DNA of 64,000 nucleotides, from NCBI GenBank assembly GCA_965204665.1, contig OZ242002.1:1798001-1862000 (forward strand). Reading direction: 5' to 3'. The DNA comes from Nemesobacter sp965204665. GTDB lineage: Bacteria > Desulfobacterota_D > UBA1144 > Nemesobacterales > Nemesobacteraceae. The translations under genes and the position numbers were made by a program. The notes beneath the pieces are model-generated. The model was not told the DNA's origin. It saw only the letters and a list, made by a program, of their open reading frames with translations, and made no database searches. Below are positions 48,149 to 57,891 of the stretch, piece after piece; position 1 is the first letter of the stretch, and every line of letters begins with the position of its first letter.

Positions 48149-49426
48149 ATGGACCGTCGAATTTTCAGAAAAATGTTTCTCGGATTTGTCTGCTTTTCCG
48201 CCGTTTTTATTCTCCGCCAAGCGTTTGCGGTTGCCCAGGTTGCCCCGCTTTCCGGCGGAGAGATTTTCATTGAAAGCGGTTGCGTAAGGTGTCACACCAT
48301 CGGAAGAGGAAGATTCGTCGGGCCTGACCTTCTGAGCGTGGGAAATAAATATTCGAGGGAAGAACTTATAGACTGGGCTCGGAACCCGGAACTTGTATAC
48401 GCCGAAAAAGGTAGAAAACCTGTAAACGAAGGCTATCCTCCGATGCCTTCCGCCGGTCTTTCCGAAGAATCCGCTGAAAAAGTAGCCGATTACTTACTCA
48501 CTTACTCTCCTCCGGCGGAAACTTCATATACCGGAAAAATAACAGGAACGGTGACCAACGCGACTACTTCTACGCCGCAGGAGGGAAGCCGACTCGTACT
48601 TGTCTCATATACGGGCGACAGGGAACGGGAGCGCCGCTTTATAGAATCAGATTCCGACGGCAGGTTTTCTTTTTCCGGCCTGAGATGGGACAGAAGTTAT
48701 CAGATAATCCTTTTTCATGAAAAGGTGCAGTATGTTTCAGGAAGAATGGTGTTTTCTCCCTCGGAAGAAGAAATCACTGTTTCTCTTCCTGTGTACGACA
48801 CCTCGGACTCGGACGAAGCGGTTTCCGTTTCGGAACTGAATATAATCGTATATCCGGATGACGAGAACAAGTATGTGAACATAACGTCGCTTTATGTCTT
48901 CGAGAACCGGGGAGATACGGTCTTCACCGGAAAACAGGTCAATTCGGACATAGCAACGCTTTCCTTTCCAATTCCTCAAGATGCTGAGAACATGGGTTTT
49001 TCAGAAGCCTCTTCACCTGAAGATACTGTAAGAAAAGAAGGAACGCTTTACAGTAAAGTTCCGATTCTTCCGGGAATAAAAAAAGTCGTTGTCGGTTATT
49101 CGCTTCCGACATCCGGGATTAAGGAGGAAATCCCGCTGAGTTTTAATTACAATGTTCCCGCCTTTTCCCTGTTTATAAGAAAAACGGAACTTGAAATACA
49201 AGCCGAGATACCCGGGATAACTCCACAGGAGATAGAAATTCACGGAGAATCATTCCTGAAGTATGAAAAGTCCTTCGTAAAAAGAGGAACGGTAAATTTA
49301 AAAATTTCCAAGCCCTCATTCCTTGAGAATTTTCCGGCCGGATATTTTCCGGTCGCATTCTTTTTTGTTCTGGTATTCGGAGTGATGGCCTATTTTCTAC
49401 ATGTGAAGAGAACTGACCGGAGATGA
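48149..49426 (+). CDS. Membrane-anchored c-type cytochrome with a carboxypeptidase-regulatory-like domain
   Basis: The protein is about 425 residues. It has a signal peptide (FVCFSAVFILRQAFAVAQ), a cytochrome c domain with CVRCH heme site at about residues 48-52 and a likely Met ligand in YPPMPSAG. A beta-sandwich of carboxypeptidase regulatory type follows (KITGTVTNATT), then a long beta-rich part and a C-terminal membrane helix. It belongs to the ccm operon by position and would be a client of that machinery. I do not recognise a named protein with this full layout. Confidence 0.7.
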   Translation: MDRRIFRKMFLGFVCFSAVFILRQAFAVAQVAPLSGGEIFIESGCVRCHTIGRGRFVGPDLLSVGNKYSREELIDWARNPELVYAEKGRKPVNEGYPPMPSAGLSEESAEKVADYLLTYSPPAETSYTGKITGTVTNATTSTPQEGSRLVLVSYTGDRERERRFIESDSDGRFSFSGLRWDRSYQIILFHEKVQYVSGRMVFSPSEEEITVSLPVYDTSDSDEAVSVSELNIIVYPDDENKYVNITSLYVFENRGDTVFTGKQVNSDIATLSFPIPQDAENMGFSEASSPEDTVRKEGTLYSKVPILPGIKKVVVGYSLPTSGIKEEIPLSFNYNVPAFSLFIRKTELEIQAEIPGITPQEIEIHGESFLKYEKSFVKRGTVNLKISKPSFLENFPAGYFPVAFFFVLVFGVMAYFLHVKRTDRR

Positions 49427-49456
49427 TTCTTTGCCGGTTATCATAAGCAAAATCCG

Positions 49457-50635
49457 ATGAGTGAAAGACGGAAAGACTCTACTTCTCTTCTTAACCCCGG
49501 TTTTCTTCTCATCACATCTATCGCGTGTCTCTATTTCTTCAATTTTCATTCCTTTCTTCTGCTCCCGATAAGAATTTCCGACCTTGGAGGAACGGAAAAA
49601 ACAGTCGGGTTCGTTATGGGGATAGCGAGTCTCAGCACGCTTTTCCTCACTCCGTATGCAGGTTATTTAATCGACAAGTACGGAAAAAAAACTTTTCTGT
49701 TGTTCGGATACATTTTGCTTGTGGTCTCGACTTTTCCCCTGGCTCTGCTTGAAAGAGTTGATTATCTCTATTACGTGATAAGGATAGTTCACGGCTGTTC
49801 TTTCTCTCTTTTCTTTGTTTCCGCAGGCGCTCTCGTGGTTGATCTCACAAGCGAGGAAAAAAGAGCTCAGGCACTGGGCATATACGGTGTCTTCACGATA
49901 ATAAACTATGCGGTCGCTCCGTATGTCGGTTCTTTCCTTACGGAAAGGTTCGGATTCGATTTCCTTATGTTCTTCCTCACCGCAACGGCGGTTCTGGGAT
50001 TTTGTCTTTCCCTTTTTATTTCGGACAGGAGCGGGTCTGCGGTAAAAGAGGAGGCGGACGGGTCCGGTTATCTTGACTGTCTTCGGAACAGGCCCGCTTT
50101 TATCTCTGCGGTCACGCTTTTTGTCTGCGGCGGGGCGTTTATGGCCACTTTCAACTTCATCTCCGTTTTTTCTCTGTCGATAGATATAAAAAACTTCCAG
50201 ATCTACTTCCTCTTTTACGCGGTTTCCGTTCTGGGGATTAGACTTTTTTTAGGATGGGTTCCGGATAAATACGGTAAATGGAGGGTTGCATCTCCTTTTG
50301 TGTTTTTGTTGGGACTGAGCGTGTTTCTGCTCAGTTTGGTTGAAGGGGTGAGGCTTATGGCCGTATGTGCGGTCATGTTCGGTTGTGCGCATGGATTTGT
50401 ATACCCGTCAATATATTCCATAATAATAGATTCAAGTCCCGAAGAATCTAGATCTAGGGCTTTCGCTATAAGCAGCGTTTCATTTACAGGCGGGGGGATG
50501 GTCTGGTCTTTTGTTTTCGGGGTGGTGGCCGAGGTTTTCGGTTTCAGGGTGATGTTCGCTTCAATGGGACTGCTTGTATTTTTAGGTTTTCTGATTTTCG
50601 CAAAAAACAGAACATCTGTGGAGAGTGCTTTATGA
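49457..50635 (+). CDS. MFS transporter
   Basis: The 392-residue protein has 12 hydrophobic segments. The loop motif after helix 2 reads GYLIDKYGKK, and the second-half counterpart reads GWVPDKYGKW. The substrate is unknown. Its stop overlaps the next gene (ATGA). Confidence 0.85.
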   Translation: MSERRKDSTSLLNPGFLLITSIACLYFFNFHSFLLLPIRISDLGGTEKTVGFVMGIASLSTLFLTPYAGYLIDKYGKKTFLLFGYILLVVSTFPLALLERVDYLYYVIRIVHGCSFSLFFVSAGALVVDLTSEEKRAQALGIYGVFTIINYAVAPYVGSFLTERFGFDFLMFFLTATAVLGFCLSLFISDRSGSAVKEEADGSGYLDCLRNRPAFISAVTLFVCGGAFMATFNFISVFSLSIDIKNFQIYFLFYAVSVLGIRLFLGWVPDKYGKWRVASPFVFLLGLSVFLLSLVEGVRLMAVCAVMFGCAHGFVYPSIYSIIIDSSPEESRSRAFAISSVSFTGGGMVWSFVFGVVAEVFGFRVMFASMGLLVFLGFLIFAKNRTSVESAL

Positions 50636-51024
50636 ACGAAAAATCATTGAGATTTCCCGGCCGTCATCCGAAGATATTCGAGACCATGCAGATCGAGATA
50701 CTTAAGATGGAAAACGGAGAGGCGGAACTTTCCATGCCGTTTCTTGAAGAATATTCACAACACTATGAGATGCTTCATGGAGGAATTATTTTTACGCTTG
50801 CAGACGCCGCCTGCGGAACGGCTGTCGCGACTGTCGCCTGGGAAGGGAAGAGGTTTGTTACTTCGAACATGAACATAACTTATCTGGCTCCCATAAAGCA
50901 GGGCGTTACTACATGTCTTGCGAGGGTTGTACGAGAGGGGAGGATTATTCCGGTTGAGAGCGAGGTATGGAATTCAGGGGCATGCGCTGCGAAGGCAACC
51001 GCCATCTATACTCTGATCGACTGA
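50632..51024 (+). CDS. PaaI-family hotdog thioesterase
   Basis: The 130-residue hotdog-fold protein has HYEMLHGGIIFTLADAACGTA, the HGG and Asp pattern of PaaI/YdiI thioesterases, and NMNITYLAPIKQG. It hydrolyses acyl-CoAs. It is translationally coupled to the MFS gene. Confidence 0.85.
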   Translation: MNEKSLRFPGRHPKIFETMQIEILKMENGEAELSMPFLEEYSQHYEMLHGGIIFTLADAACGTAVATVAWEGKRFVTSNMNITYLAPIKQGVTTCLARVVREGRIIPVESEVWNSGACAAKATAIYTLID

Positions 51025-51042
51025 CTTTTCCGGCAAGACAAC

Positions 51043-51870
51043 TCAGAAGTAAAAGACTGCCCCTATCGAGAAACTGGTTTCATCCCCTTCAAGTGATAGA
51101 GGAATATTCGGTCCATCCAGTTCTTCCCATCCGTCCCAGTCTTTTTTCCCGTACCGAGTGTGGCGCACTTCAGCTCGTATTCCCGTTCTTCCGATCATTT
51201 TCTCAAGTCCTCCGCCGAATGTCCATCCGAACAAAGCCTTGTCATAGGAGACACTTCCTTTTGTGAGTTCCGTTTCCGTGCAGATTTTGTCGGGAATAAG
51301 GCAACCGACGTAATCGGAGGTGAGTTTCGTGTGAAGACGCTGCAACCCGCCGAGGATATAAATTCCGGAACCCGCTCCCAGAAATGAAGTGAGAGCCTCG
51401 GGACTTGCTCCGAGCAGTACGGACCCTCCGTAATTGAACTTTCTTTCTACCGTCAGCTTGTCGGGCCACAGTTCTCCCAATTGATTTTTTCCCTCTGATT
51501 GTCCTCTTCCTTCGAACATTCCGGTTGGTTCACCGCTGTCAATACCTCCGCCGGCCTCAACGGCCAGATAGACCGTTCCTGACGGGTCCAGATTGAGTTT
51601 ATAGCCGACAACAAGTCTTCCCCCGAAACCAGTCTCGCTCATGGACTCGGTTTCACTGTAAGAGTTTCCCTTCTGCAGATAATTGTCCGGTACGTCACTA
51701 CTATCCACCGTCTTTCTATGATCAAATCCGGTTCTGATAACTTCGCCCGAGGCACCGATATAAAAACTGCCGTTTTTGGCCGAAGCATCGATTGAAACTC
51801 CGAAAACAAGCATCGTTACAAACAGAAAAAGACGAAAAGGAATCCTTTGCTTTCTGATTGTTTTTCTCAT
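51043..51870 (-). CDS. Outer-membrane beta-barrel protein
   Basis: The 275-residue protein has a signal peptide (LFLFVTMLVFGVSIDASA) and alternating strands with Gly/aromatic patterns (GGRLVVGYKLNL, GWTFGGGLEKMIG). It ends with a C-terminal Phe strand (SIGAVFYF), as in OmpA/OmpW-like barrels. The ATG at 51870 has GGAGG six bases upstream and is preferred to 51888. Function is unknown; it may be a small porin. Confidence 0.8.
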   Translation of the reverse strand: MRKTIRKQRIPFRLFLFVTMLVFGVSIDASAKNGSFYIGASGEVIRTGFDHRKTVDSSDVPDNYLQKGNSYSETESMSETGFGGRLVVGYKLNLDPSGTVYLAVEAGGGIDSGEPTGMFEGRGQSEGKNQLGELWPDKLTVERKFNYGGSVLLGASPEALTSFLGAGSGIYILGGLQRLHTKLTSDYVGCLIPDKICTETELTKGSVSYDKALFGWTFGGGLEKMIGRTGIRAEVRHTRYGKKDWDGWEELDGPNIPLSLEGDETSFSIGAVFYF

Positions 51871-51927
51871 AATCTTCCTCCAAATCATCTAAAGTTTTGT
51901 ACTTGAGTAACTGTACATTAAAATAAT

Positions 51928-51955
51928 ATTATAACTGTATAAATAAAATAGACAA
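51928..51955 (-). promoter_or_regulatory. Promoter of the barrel protein gene
   Basis: On the minus strand TTGTCT (51950-51955) and TATAAT (51928-51933) are separated by 16 bases, in an AT-rich region 58 bases before the start codon. Confidence 0.55.
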
Positions 51956-52110
51956 AAAGGGATTTTGAACTATATCCCGTCGGTTTGAGCGGGGTGATGT
52001 GTTTTCGGCGACAAAGATGAATGCGCAATGTTTGTAAAGTACGCCTCAAGAATTTCCCAACTTTAATTGTTGTTGTTTTGAAAAGTGCGACACTGCCTTA
52101 GGAGATCAGT

Positions 52111-53328
52111 ATGTTAAAGACTGAATTGTTGGAAATCATCGCCAACGGTGAAAACTCCGGAGTGGAGTTCAAGAGCGATGGTATACGCCCCGAGCAGTTA
52201 GCGAAAGAAGTGGTCGCCATGGCTAATTTTCAGGGCGGCAGAATCTTGCTGGGTGTTGAAGATGATGGAACGATTACCGGCATCCTGAAGGAAAATCTTG
52301 AAGAATGGGTGATGAATATCCTGCAGGACAAAATACACCCGATGATTCTGCCGTTTTACGAGGAGGTCCGACTGGAGGATGCCACCGTCGCAGTCATAAG
52401 CTTTCCGCAAGGAATCTCTAAACCTTACGTAGTTCGTGACCGTGGTCGGGAAGAGGTTTATATACGAGTTGGTTCAACTTCTCGACCTGCAACCAGAGAG
52501 CAGCAGATGCGCCTGTTTGAGTTGGGAGGTTTGTTGCACACTGAAGTAATGCCGGTGCCTCGCACTGACATGAGTAGTTTAGATGAGGCACGGTTAACAA
52601 ACTATATCAAAGATATTTTACGTGACCCCGATGTGCCGAAGACAACAGAAGAATGGCAGAGCAGGCTTTTGGGATTGAGTTTTCTAACTGAAGCGGTGGA
52701 CAACGTGTGTTGTACCATAGCCGGCTTGGTATTATTCGGAAAAAGCCCTAGACGATATCTTAAACAGGCCGGATTAAGAGTGTTGGTGTTTAACAATGTT
52801 GATAAAGAATACCAAGCTGTGCTGGATGACATTATTGATGGTCCTATGGTTGGTCGCTGGGATACGGGAAATGGAGAAAAACAGTTAGTCGACGGCGGTA
52901 TTATTGAGCGCTTTATGGACGCCATGAGACCGTTTATTTCTCAGGATACGAGCCGAATAGACGAAGGATTACGACGAGCGACCCGATGGTTTTATCCTAT
53001 TGAGGCCATTCGGGAAACTTTAGTCAATGCCCTTGCCCACCGGGACTGGACACGTTTCGTAGAAATTGAGGTGGTGAGTTATTCCGACCGATTTGAGGTG
53101 ATCAGTCCTGGTGCGCTACCTAATCTAATGACCATTGAAAAAATGAAGATGGGGCAGCGTTCGCCGAGAAACACCATTACTATGGAAGTGCTCCGAGATT
53201 ATGGTTATGTCGATTACCGGGGTATGGGGGTCAGAACAAAAATTATTCCGCTGACGCGTGCATTGACTGGAAAAGACCCCGAATTTGTTGGAACAGACGA
53301 TTATTTGAAAACAGTTTTATATCGGTAG
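52111..53328 (+). CDS. AlbA_2-domain ATP-binding protein (RecG-like putative regulator)
   Basis: The 405-residue protein has an N-terminal AlbA_2/Schlafen-like nucleic-acid binding domain (SGVEFKSDG to GGRILLGVEDDG). A GHKL-type ATP-binding part follows (AIRETLVNALAHRDW, FEVISPGALPNLM and YRGMGVRTKII). Such proteins are usually called ATP-dependent DNA helicase-related or putative transcriptional regulators; the true role is unknown. TTAGGAGATC precedes the start. Confidence 0.8.
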   Translation: MLKTELLEIIANGENSGVEFKSDGIRPEQLAKEVVAMANFQGGRILLGVEDDGTITGILKENLEEWVMNILQDKIHPMILPFYEEVRLEDATVAVISFPQGISKPYVVRDRGREEVYIRVGSTSRPATREQQMRLFELGGLLHTEVMPVPRTDMSSLDEARLTNYIKDILRDPDVPKTTEEWQSRLLGLSFLTEAVDNVCCTIAGLVLFGKSPRRYLKQAGLRVLVFNNVDKEYQAVLDDIIDGPMVGRWDTGNGEKQLVDGGIIERFMDAMRPFISQDTSRIDEGLRRATRWFYPIEAIRETLVNALAHRDWTRFVEIEVVSYSDRFEVISPGALPNLMTIEKMKMGQRSPRNTITMEVLRDYGYVDYRGMGVRTKIIPLTRALTGKDPEFVGTDDYLKTVLYR

Positions 53329-53835
53329 TCGGCAGAGGGTTCAAATGAACGATGCACTCCGGAACCGAGCATACAGTGCAGAATCAAGTGTACAAAATTT
53401 AGTTGCAAATATAAGTGAGCCGTTTCGGATAGCAACCGATCTTTAATTATTTCAAGAAGCATGCCGAAAGCGTAGAACTGTAGTCATTCGGCAGCACTCT
53501 TTCTATTTCGCCGAAAAAATACAAGAGATAAGAAAGTTGTTTTAGTAAAAGCATCGTGCATTGAAACAACTTCTCGACAGCGAATGATAATCTGAAATCA
53601 ACCCCGATTCCACCGGGACATTCCCTTTTGCGACTAACCTTAAATATCCTCGTCATCTTAAACATACTAGCGAAGCGAAAATGCCGTGCGCATTTTCAAC
53701 GGGAATTCCGTATTGCTTATATGGATAGTGGAAATCGGTATAGTCTGCATGTGATTGCTGAACTGATGTTTTGTAAAAAATAAAAATTACCTTTATAAAT
53801 TATAAAGAGTAAGTTTTTATACCATAGGAAAAGGT
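53329..53835. other. Intergenic stretch with one weak minus-strand frame
   Basis: The 507 bases have no recognisable gene. A 72-residue minus-strand frame (53447-53665) has no family match I can name. An AT-rich palindrome, CTTTATAAATTATAAAG, lies about 30 bases before the next gene and may be part of its promoter or an operator. Confidence 0.4.
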
Positions 53836-55131
53836 ATGGAGTACAAGACACGTAAATTATCCGAAAGAGTTCTGTTTTCTCTGAAGCACAGACCTGTGGT
53901 GTTTCTCAACGGTCCGCGTCAGTCGGGCAAGACGACGCTTGTGCAGAAAATTGCTCGCGACGACTATCCCGCTGAGTACGTGTCTTTTGATAACGCGACT
54001 CAAATGCAGGCCGCCTACGCTTCTCCGGAGGATTTTCTGAATCGTAGGAGTGGGCCGTTGATTATTGACGAGGTGCAGTTAGTTCCCGATTTGTTCCGCG
54101 TCCTTAAAATTGTCGTCGACAAAACTCGTTCTGAAGACGGGAAACTGAGCAACGGTATATTCCTCCTTGCAGGTTCGTCGAATATAACGGTTTTGCCGAA
54201 ACTTTCCGATTCTCTTGTCGGACGCATGAGTATTGAAACCATTTATCCGTTTTCGGCCTGTGAGGTATTCTCTGGAAAAGGCGATTTTCTGGATAGGCTT
54301 TTTTCATCTGATTTTGCTGACATGGAAGATGACCCACCGATTGGTGAAGCCATTGAATTGGCCACATTTCCCGAGGTATCCGGAAAACCTGTGTACGAGC
54401 GGGAAAAGTGGTTTGACGACTATCTTACCACCATAATGCAGCGTGATGTGCATACGGTTGCAGAACTTGAAAAGATCTGGATTCTACCGAAGATGCTTAG
54501 GCTTCTGGCGGCCCGCGCCGGCAAACTCAACAACGATGCCGAGATTGCACGTGATGCGGGACTTAACTCCGTTACCGGCAGAAGATACCGCGGTATTCTC
54601 CAAGCCATGTTTCTCAGTTTCGATATTAGACCGTGGTATAGAAACATCGGACAACGGCTTGTGAAGTCATCCAAGGGATATGTTCTTGATGCTCTTTTTC
54701 TCTGCCATCTGCTGGGCTGGAGATTTAAGGACCCGCAAGGCAAGGCATCCCGGTTAGACCCTCTTGACCTGACCCCTGAGTCGGCAGATGACCGGTGGAG
54801 CGATTTTTACGGTCATATAGTTGAGAACTTCGTTGCCGCCGAGATTCGAAAACTGCTTTCCTTCTCCGATATGCGGGCGGAACTCTTCCACTTTCGTACT
54901 GCCGGCGGCAAAGAAGTGGATTTCGTTTTAGAGCGCCCGGACGGTTCAATCGCCGGCATTGAAGTCAAAGCATCCAGACGAGTCGTTGCTACCGATTTTA
55001 GAGGCATGAAGGCGCTTTGTGATCTAACCGAGAATGATTTCATCTGCGGTATCGTGTTGTACTCGGGTGAAAATGTAGTTCCTTTCGGTGACAGATTCTT
55101 AGCTGTTCCTTTTTCCGCCCTCTGGCAGTAG
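53836..55131 (+). CDS. AAA ATPase with DUF4143 domain, second member
   Basis: The 431-residue protein has Walker A LNGPRQSGKTTL, Walker B LIIDEVQLVPD and sensor LLAGSSN. A DUF4143 domain follows with GHIVENFVAAEI, KEVDFVLE and IAGIEVKAS. It is only distantly similar to the member at 40104-41282, so it was probably acquired separately. No neighbouring toxin or antitoxin is evident. Confidence 0.85.
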   Translation: MEYKTRKLSERVLFSLKHRPVVFLNGPRQSGKTTLVQKIARDDYPAEYVSFDNATQMQAAYASPEDFLNRRSGPLIIDEVQLVPDLFRVLKIVVDKTRSEDGKLSNGIFLLAGSSNITVLPKLSDSLVGRMSIETIYPFSACEVFSGKGDFLDRLFSSDFADMEDDPPIGEAIELATFPEVSGKPVYEREKWFDDYLTTIMQRDVHTVAELEKIWILPKMLRLLAARAGKLNNDAEIARDAGLNSVTGRRYRGILQAMFLSFDIRPWYRNIGQRLVKSSKGYVLDALFLCHLLGWRFKDPQGKASRLDPLDLTPESADDRWSDFYGHIVENFVAAEIRKLLSFSDMRAELFHFRTAGGKEVDFVLERPDGSIAGIEVKASRRVVATDFRGMKALCDLTENDFICGIVLYSGENVVPFGDRFLAVPFSALWQ

Positions 55132-55391
55132 CAGAGGCGGGAAAGTTCTAGGATGACTACATAATCAGTGTTTGTAAAGCTTGCCGGAGAAGAGTTGTAT
55201 TAGGTGATAGTTTTTTGACTGTCTGGAGAACAAATAGTACGATTAAAGATGAAAACAACACATCGCGGCCCTAGTATGAAGTTCATGTTCATTCTAGGTG
55301 CATCATTGATTGATATGACCCGTCAGTGTCGTATTGTAAAGTCAGTCGGCTGTGAGTCTAAGGATTTATCAATTCCTGAGTGGTTTGATCT

Positions 55392-55892
55392 ATGAACGAC
55401 GCGATACTTTTGCCGAACGATAAAAAAGAGGCATTATCTCGTGCTTATGTCTCAGCGGTGGTTGCCGGTGCCGGTTATACGGTTGCTGTTCAGGATTTTG
55501 ACCGCGACGGTGTTGATGTTCAAATTCGTGCAGGTGGAGACATGCGGCCAAGTTTGGATCTCCAGTTAAAGGCATCCGTTCATTTAAAGCGAGGGGATGA
55601 TAACAAATTCCATTACCCGCTTCGCCGCCGAAATTACGAATTACTTAGAAAACAATCGCTTGTTCCAAGAATTCTTGTTGTACTTGATCTTCCGGCGGAA
55701 AAAAATCATTGGGTCAGCGTATCTATTGATAAACTTGTGATGAGGCGTTGTGCATACTGGGTACATCTTCTTGGATTGCCGGAAAGTACAAACAAAGAAA
55801 CGGTGAGCGTCACAATTTACAAGAAGAATCGGTTTGATATTAAAAACCTGAAAAACTTGATGGATCAGGCTGGAAAGGGGGTCTTATCATGA
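55392..55892 (+). CDS. DUF4365-domain protein, predicted nuclease-like fold
   Basis: The 166-residue protein has KEALSRAYVSAVVAGAGY, DRDGVDVQIR and LDLQLKAS. This is the DUF4365 pattern, with Asp and a Q-x-K core like PD-(D/E)XK enzymes in which the acidic residue is replaced by Gln. Its stop overlaps the next start (ATGA), making a two-gene unit. The pair lies in an accessory region and may be a defence module; that is inference. Confidence 0.7.
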   Translation: MNDAILLPNDKKEALSRAYVSAVVAGAGYTVAVQDFDRDGVDVQIRAGGDMRPSLDLQLKASVHLKRGDDNKFHYPLRRRNYELLRKQSLVPRILVVLDLPAEKNHWVSVSIDKLVMRRCAYWVHLLGLPESTNKETVSVTIYKKNRFDIKNLKNLMDQAGKGVLS

Positions 55893-57004
55893 AAGTGCAG
55901 ATTCTTGATGCCGGAACACTAGCTAAGGTTTCGCCTGCGGCTCTCATTGCTTATGTACGGAGCGAGGGTTGGACGAAACTGGAAGAATATGGAGAACATG
56001 CAGATGTTTATGTTAGAGATGAAAGTCCCGAACTCGTTTTACCCCGGACGAACCAGATTGTTGATTATGTATCTGTGGTCTCTCGTCTCATCAGCATTCT
56101 ATGTGAAGTGAATGATCGGGATGAACTCACTCTGTATCGCGGTCTCATAGGTGCCGATCAGGATGTTGTGAGAGTTCGTGCTCTCATACCCCATAATGAC
56201 GGATCTATTCCAATCAACAAAGGCGTCGAAATGGTTGCTCAGTCCAGGGAGATGCTTTTGGCGGCGGCGTGTGCTACAAAAATACCTCAAGCCGTGTACC
56301 GAGCAGGTGCCGACCTTGAGGCAACAGAGTATATAAAACGAGTGAGACTCGGACAAACCGAACAAGGAAGTTTTATAGTCACGATGATGGCTCCCGTGCC
56401 TCAGGTACTTCAACCCGTACTAGATCAATCTTGGACTGATTTTGGGGACGAACCCTACGAACGCCAAGTTACTCGTCGGCTTGTCGAAGCACTTGAAGCA
56501 TCACGGAATGCTACAGAAATGGCAAATTCAGGTGATGGTTTTGTTGCATTTGAAAGTGCGGTGTCCAAAGGAATAAGCGCGAATCTATGCAGTGCCATCG
56601 CTCAACTCATTGACGATTCCGGTGGACTTGAGGTTAGTGTTCATTGGGCGAAGACCCGCCCGACACCGGAGCATCGAAGATCTATACGGTTTTCGGAGAA
56701 TGATGCAGGCGTTTTCAAAGAGGCCGCACGCATGTTTCTAGCCCGTGAACCTATCTTGAACACTAAACTTTTCGGTACCGTTAACAAGTTGGCCCGAGGG
56801 GAGCGTGAAGTCGAAGGACAGGTGACATTCAAAGTGGATATTGAGGGAAAAACAAACTCTGTGAGTGCAACACTGGATGAGAAGAATTATTCCGTGGCCA
56901 TTCATGCGCATAAGGAACGGAACCCTGTTATCATCACGGGCAATCTTGAGAAAATCAAACAGCGTTGGCGTATAACTAGTCCGACTGTCCGCGAACTGGT
57001 TTAG
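55889..57004 (+). CDS. Unknown protein paired with the DUF4365 gene
   Basis: The 371-residue protein has no signal peptide or membrane segment and no motif I recognise. Its N-terminal 60 residues (LIAYVRSEGWTKLEEYGEHADVYV) look like a small nucleic-acid-binding fold. The rest is mixed alpha/beta with charged surfaces. It is translated in overlap with the DUF4365 gene and ends 131 bases before lutA. Confidence 0.6.
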   Translation: MKVQILDAGTLAKVSPAALIAYVRSEGWTKLEEYGEHADVYVRDESPELVLPRTNQIVDYVSVVSRLISILCEVNDRDELTLYRGLIGADQDVVRVRALIPHNDGSIPINKGVEMVAQSREMLLAAACATKIPQAVYRAGADLEATEYIKRVRLGQTEQGSFIVTMMAPVPQVLQPVLDQSWTDFGDEPYERQVTRRLVEALEASRNATEMANSGDGFVAFESAVSKGISANLCSAIAQLIDDSGGLEVSVHWAKTRPTPEHRRSIRFSENDAGVFKEAARMFLAREPILNTKLFGTVNKLARGEREVEGQVTFKVDIEGKTNSVSATLDEKNYSVAIHAHKERNPVIITGNLEKIKQRWRITSPTVRELV

Positions 57005-57135
57005 TTCTGATTAGAGACAATTTAAAACGAAGATACTTAGTTTGGGGTTGATTTGGTTCTGCGAATGACTTGTCTCCGTTGTATGTTTTCGCACTCGGAT
57101 GCAGTCAGAAATTTAATGGGCGGAGTTATATCATT

Positions 57136-57891
57136 ATGTCTTTGTCCGGAGAAAATAAAAAAGCAAGTGTTTTTATAAGTTGTCTTGTAGACAATTTCTT
57201 TCCCGAAGTAGGGGAAGCAACGGTCAAAGTTCTTTCCAATATGCGGTTTGAAATTGAATTTCCCGAAAACCAGACCTGTTGCGGACAACCCGCTTTTAAT
57301 TCAGGACATAGAGAGGAAGCGAAAAAAGTCGCATGTCATTTTCTGGATGTTTTCGGCGGTCAGGATTGTCCGATTGTTTGCCCGTCGGGTTCTTGCGTCT
57401 CCATGGTGAAACATTACTACAGAGAACTTTTCCGGGACAACCCTGAAAAATTTACCCGTGCGGGAAAAATCTCGTCCAGAATCTACGAGTTCTCGGAATT
57501 TGTTTTTAACGAAAGACGAAATATCCATTCCGAATCCGTTTACAGGGGCAAGGTCACATTTCATGACTCCTGCCACGCGCTCAGAGAACTCGGAATAAGT
57601 TCAGAACCGCGGGACATTATCAGGTCGCTTGACGGAGTGGATCTAGTAGAGATGGATATGTCTGATGCATGTTGCGGTTTCGGGGGGACTTTTTCAATCA
57701 AATATCCGGAGGTGTCGAAATCCATGCTTGAGGAAAAAGTAAACTCTATAATCAACTCGGGAGCTGATGCAGTTATCTCAACCGACATGGGGTGTCTCAT
57801 GAACATAAGAGGTCTTGTATCCAGAAAGAAACTTCCCGTAAAAGTGCTTCACCTGTCGGAACTCCTAGCTTTCGATGACAACAGAAAATGA
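57136..57891 (+). CDS. lutA: Lactate utilisation protein LutA ((Fe-S)-binding, CCG domains)
   Basis: The protein is about 251 residues with two CCG-type Cys-rich domains: ENQTCCGQPAFNSGH, and SDACCGFGGTF with HDSCHALRELG. This is the LldE/LutA/GlpC-like fold of lactate oxidase subunit A. The ATG at 57136 (MSLSGENKK) is preferred to the frame start at 57070. It forms an operon lutABC with overlapping stops and starts and would oxidise L-lactate. Confidence 0.85.
   Translation: MSLSGENKKASVFISCLVDNFFPEVGEATVKVLSNMRFEIEFPENQTCCGQPAFNSGHREEAKKVACHFLDVFGGQDCPIVCPSGSCVSMVKHYYRELFRDNPEKFTRAGKISSRIYEFSEFVFNERRNIHSESVYRGKVTFHDSCHALRELGISSEPRDIIRSLDGVDLVEMDMSDACCGFGGTFSIKYPEVSKSMLEEKVNSIINSGADAVISTDMGCLMNIRGLVSRKKLPVKVLHLSELLAFDDNRK

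Noticed and set aside
53447..53665. 72-codon minus-strand frame
   Set aside because: No family, no ribosome site and odd composition. Considered as a four-helix-bundle protein fragment, but the conserved pattern is absent.
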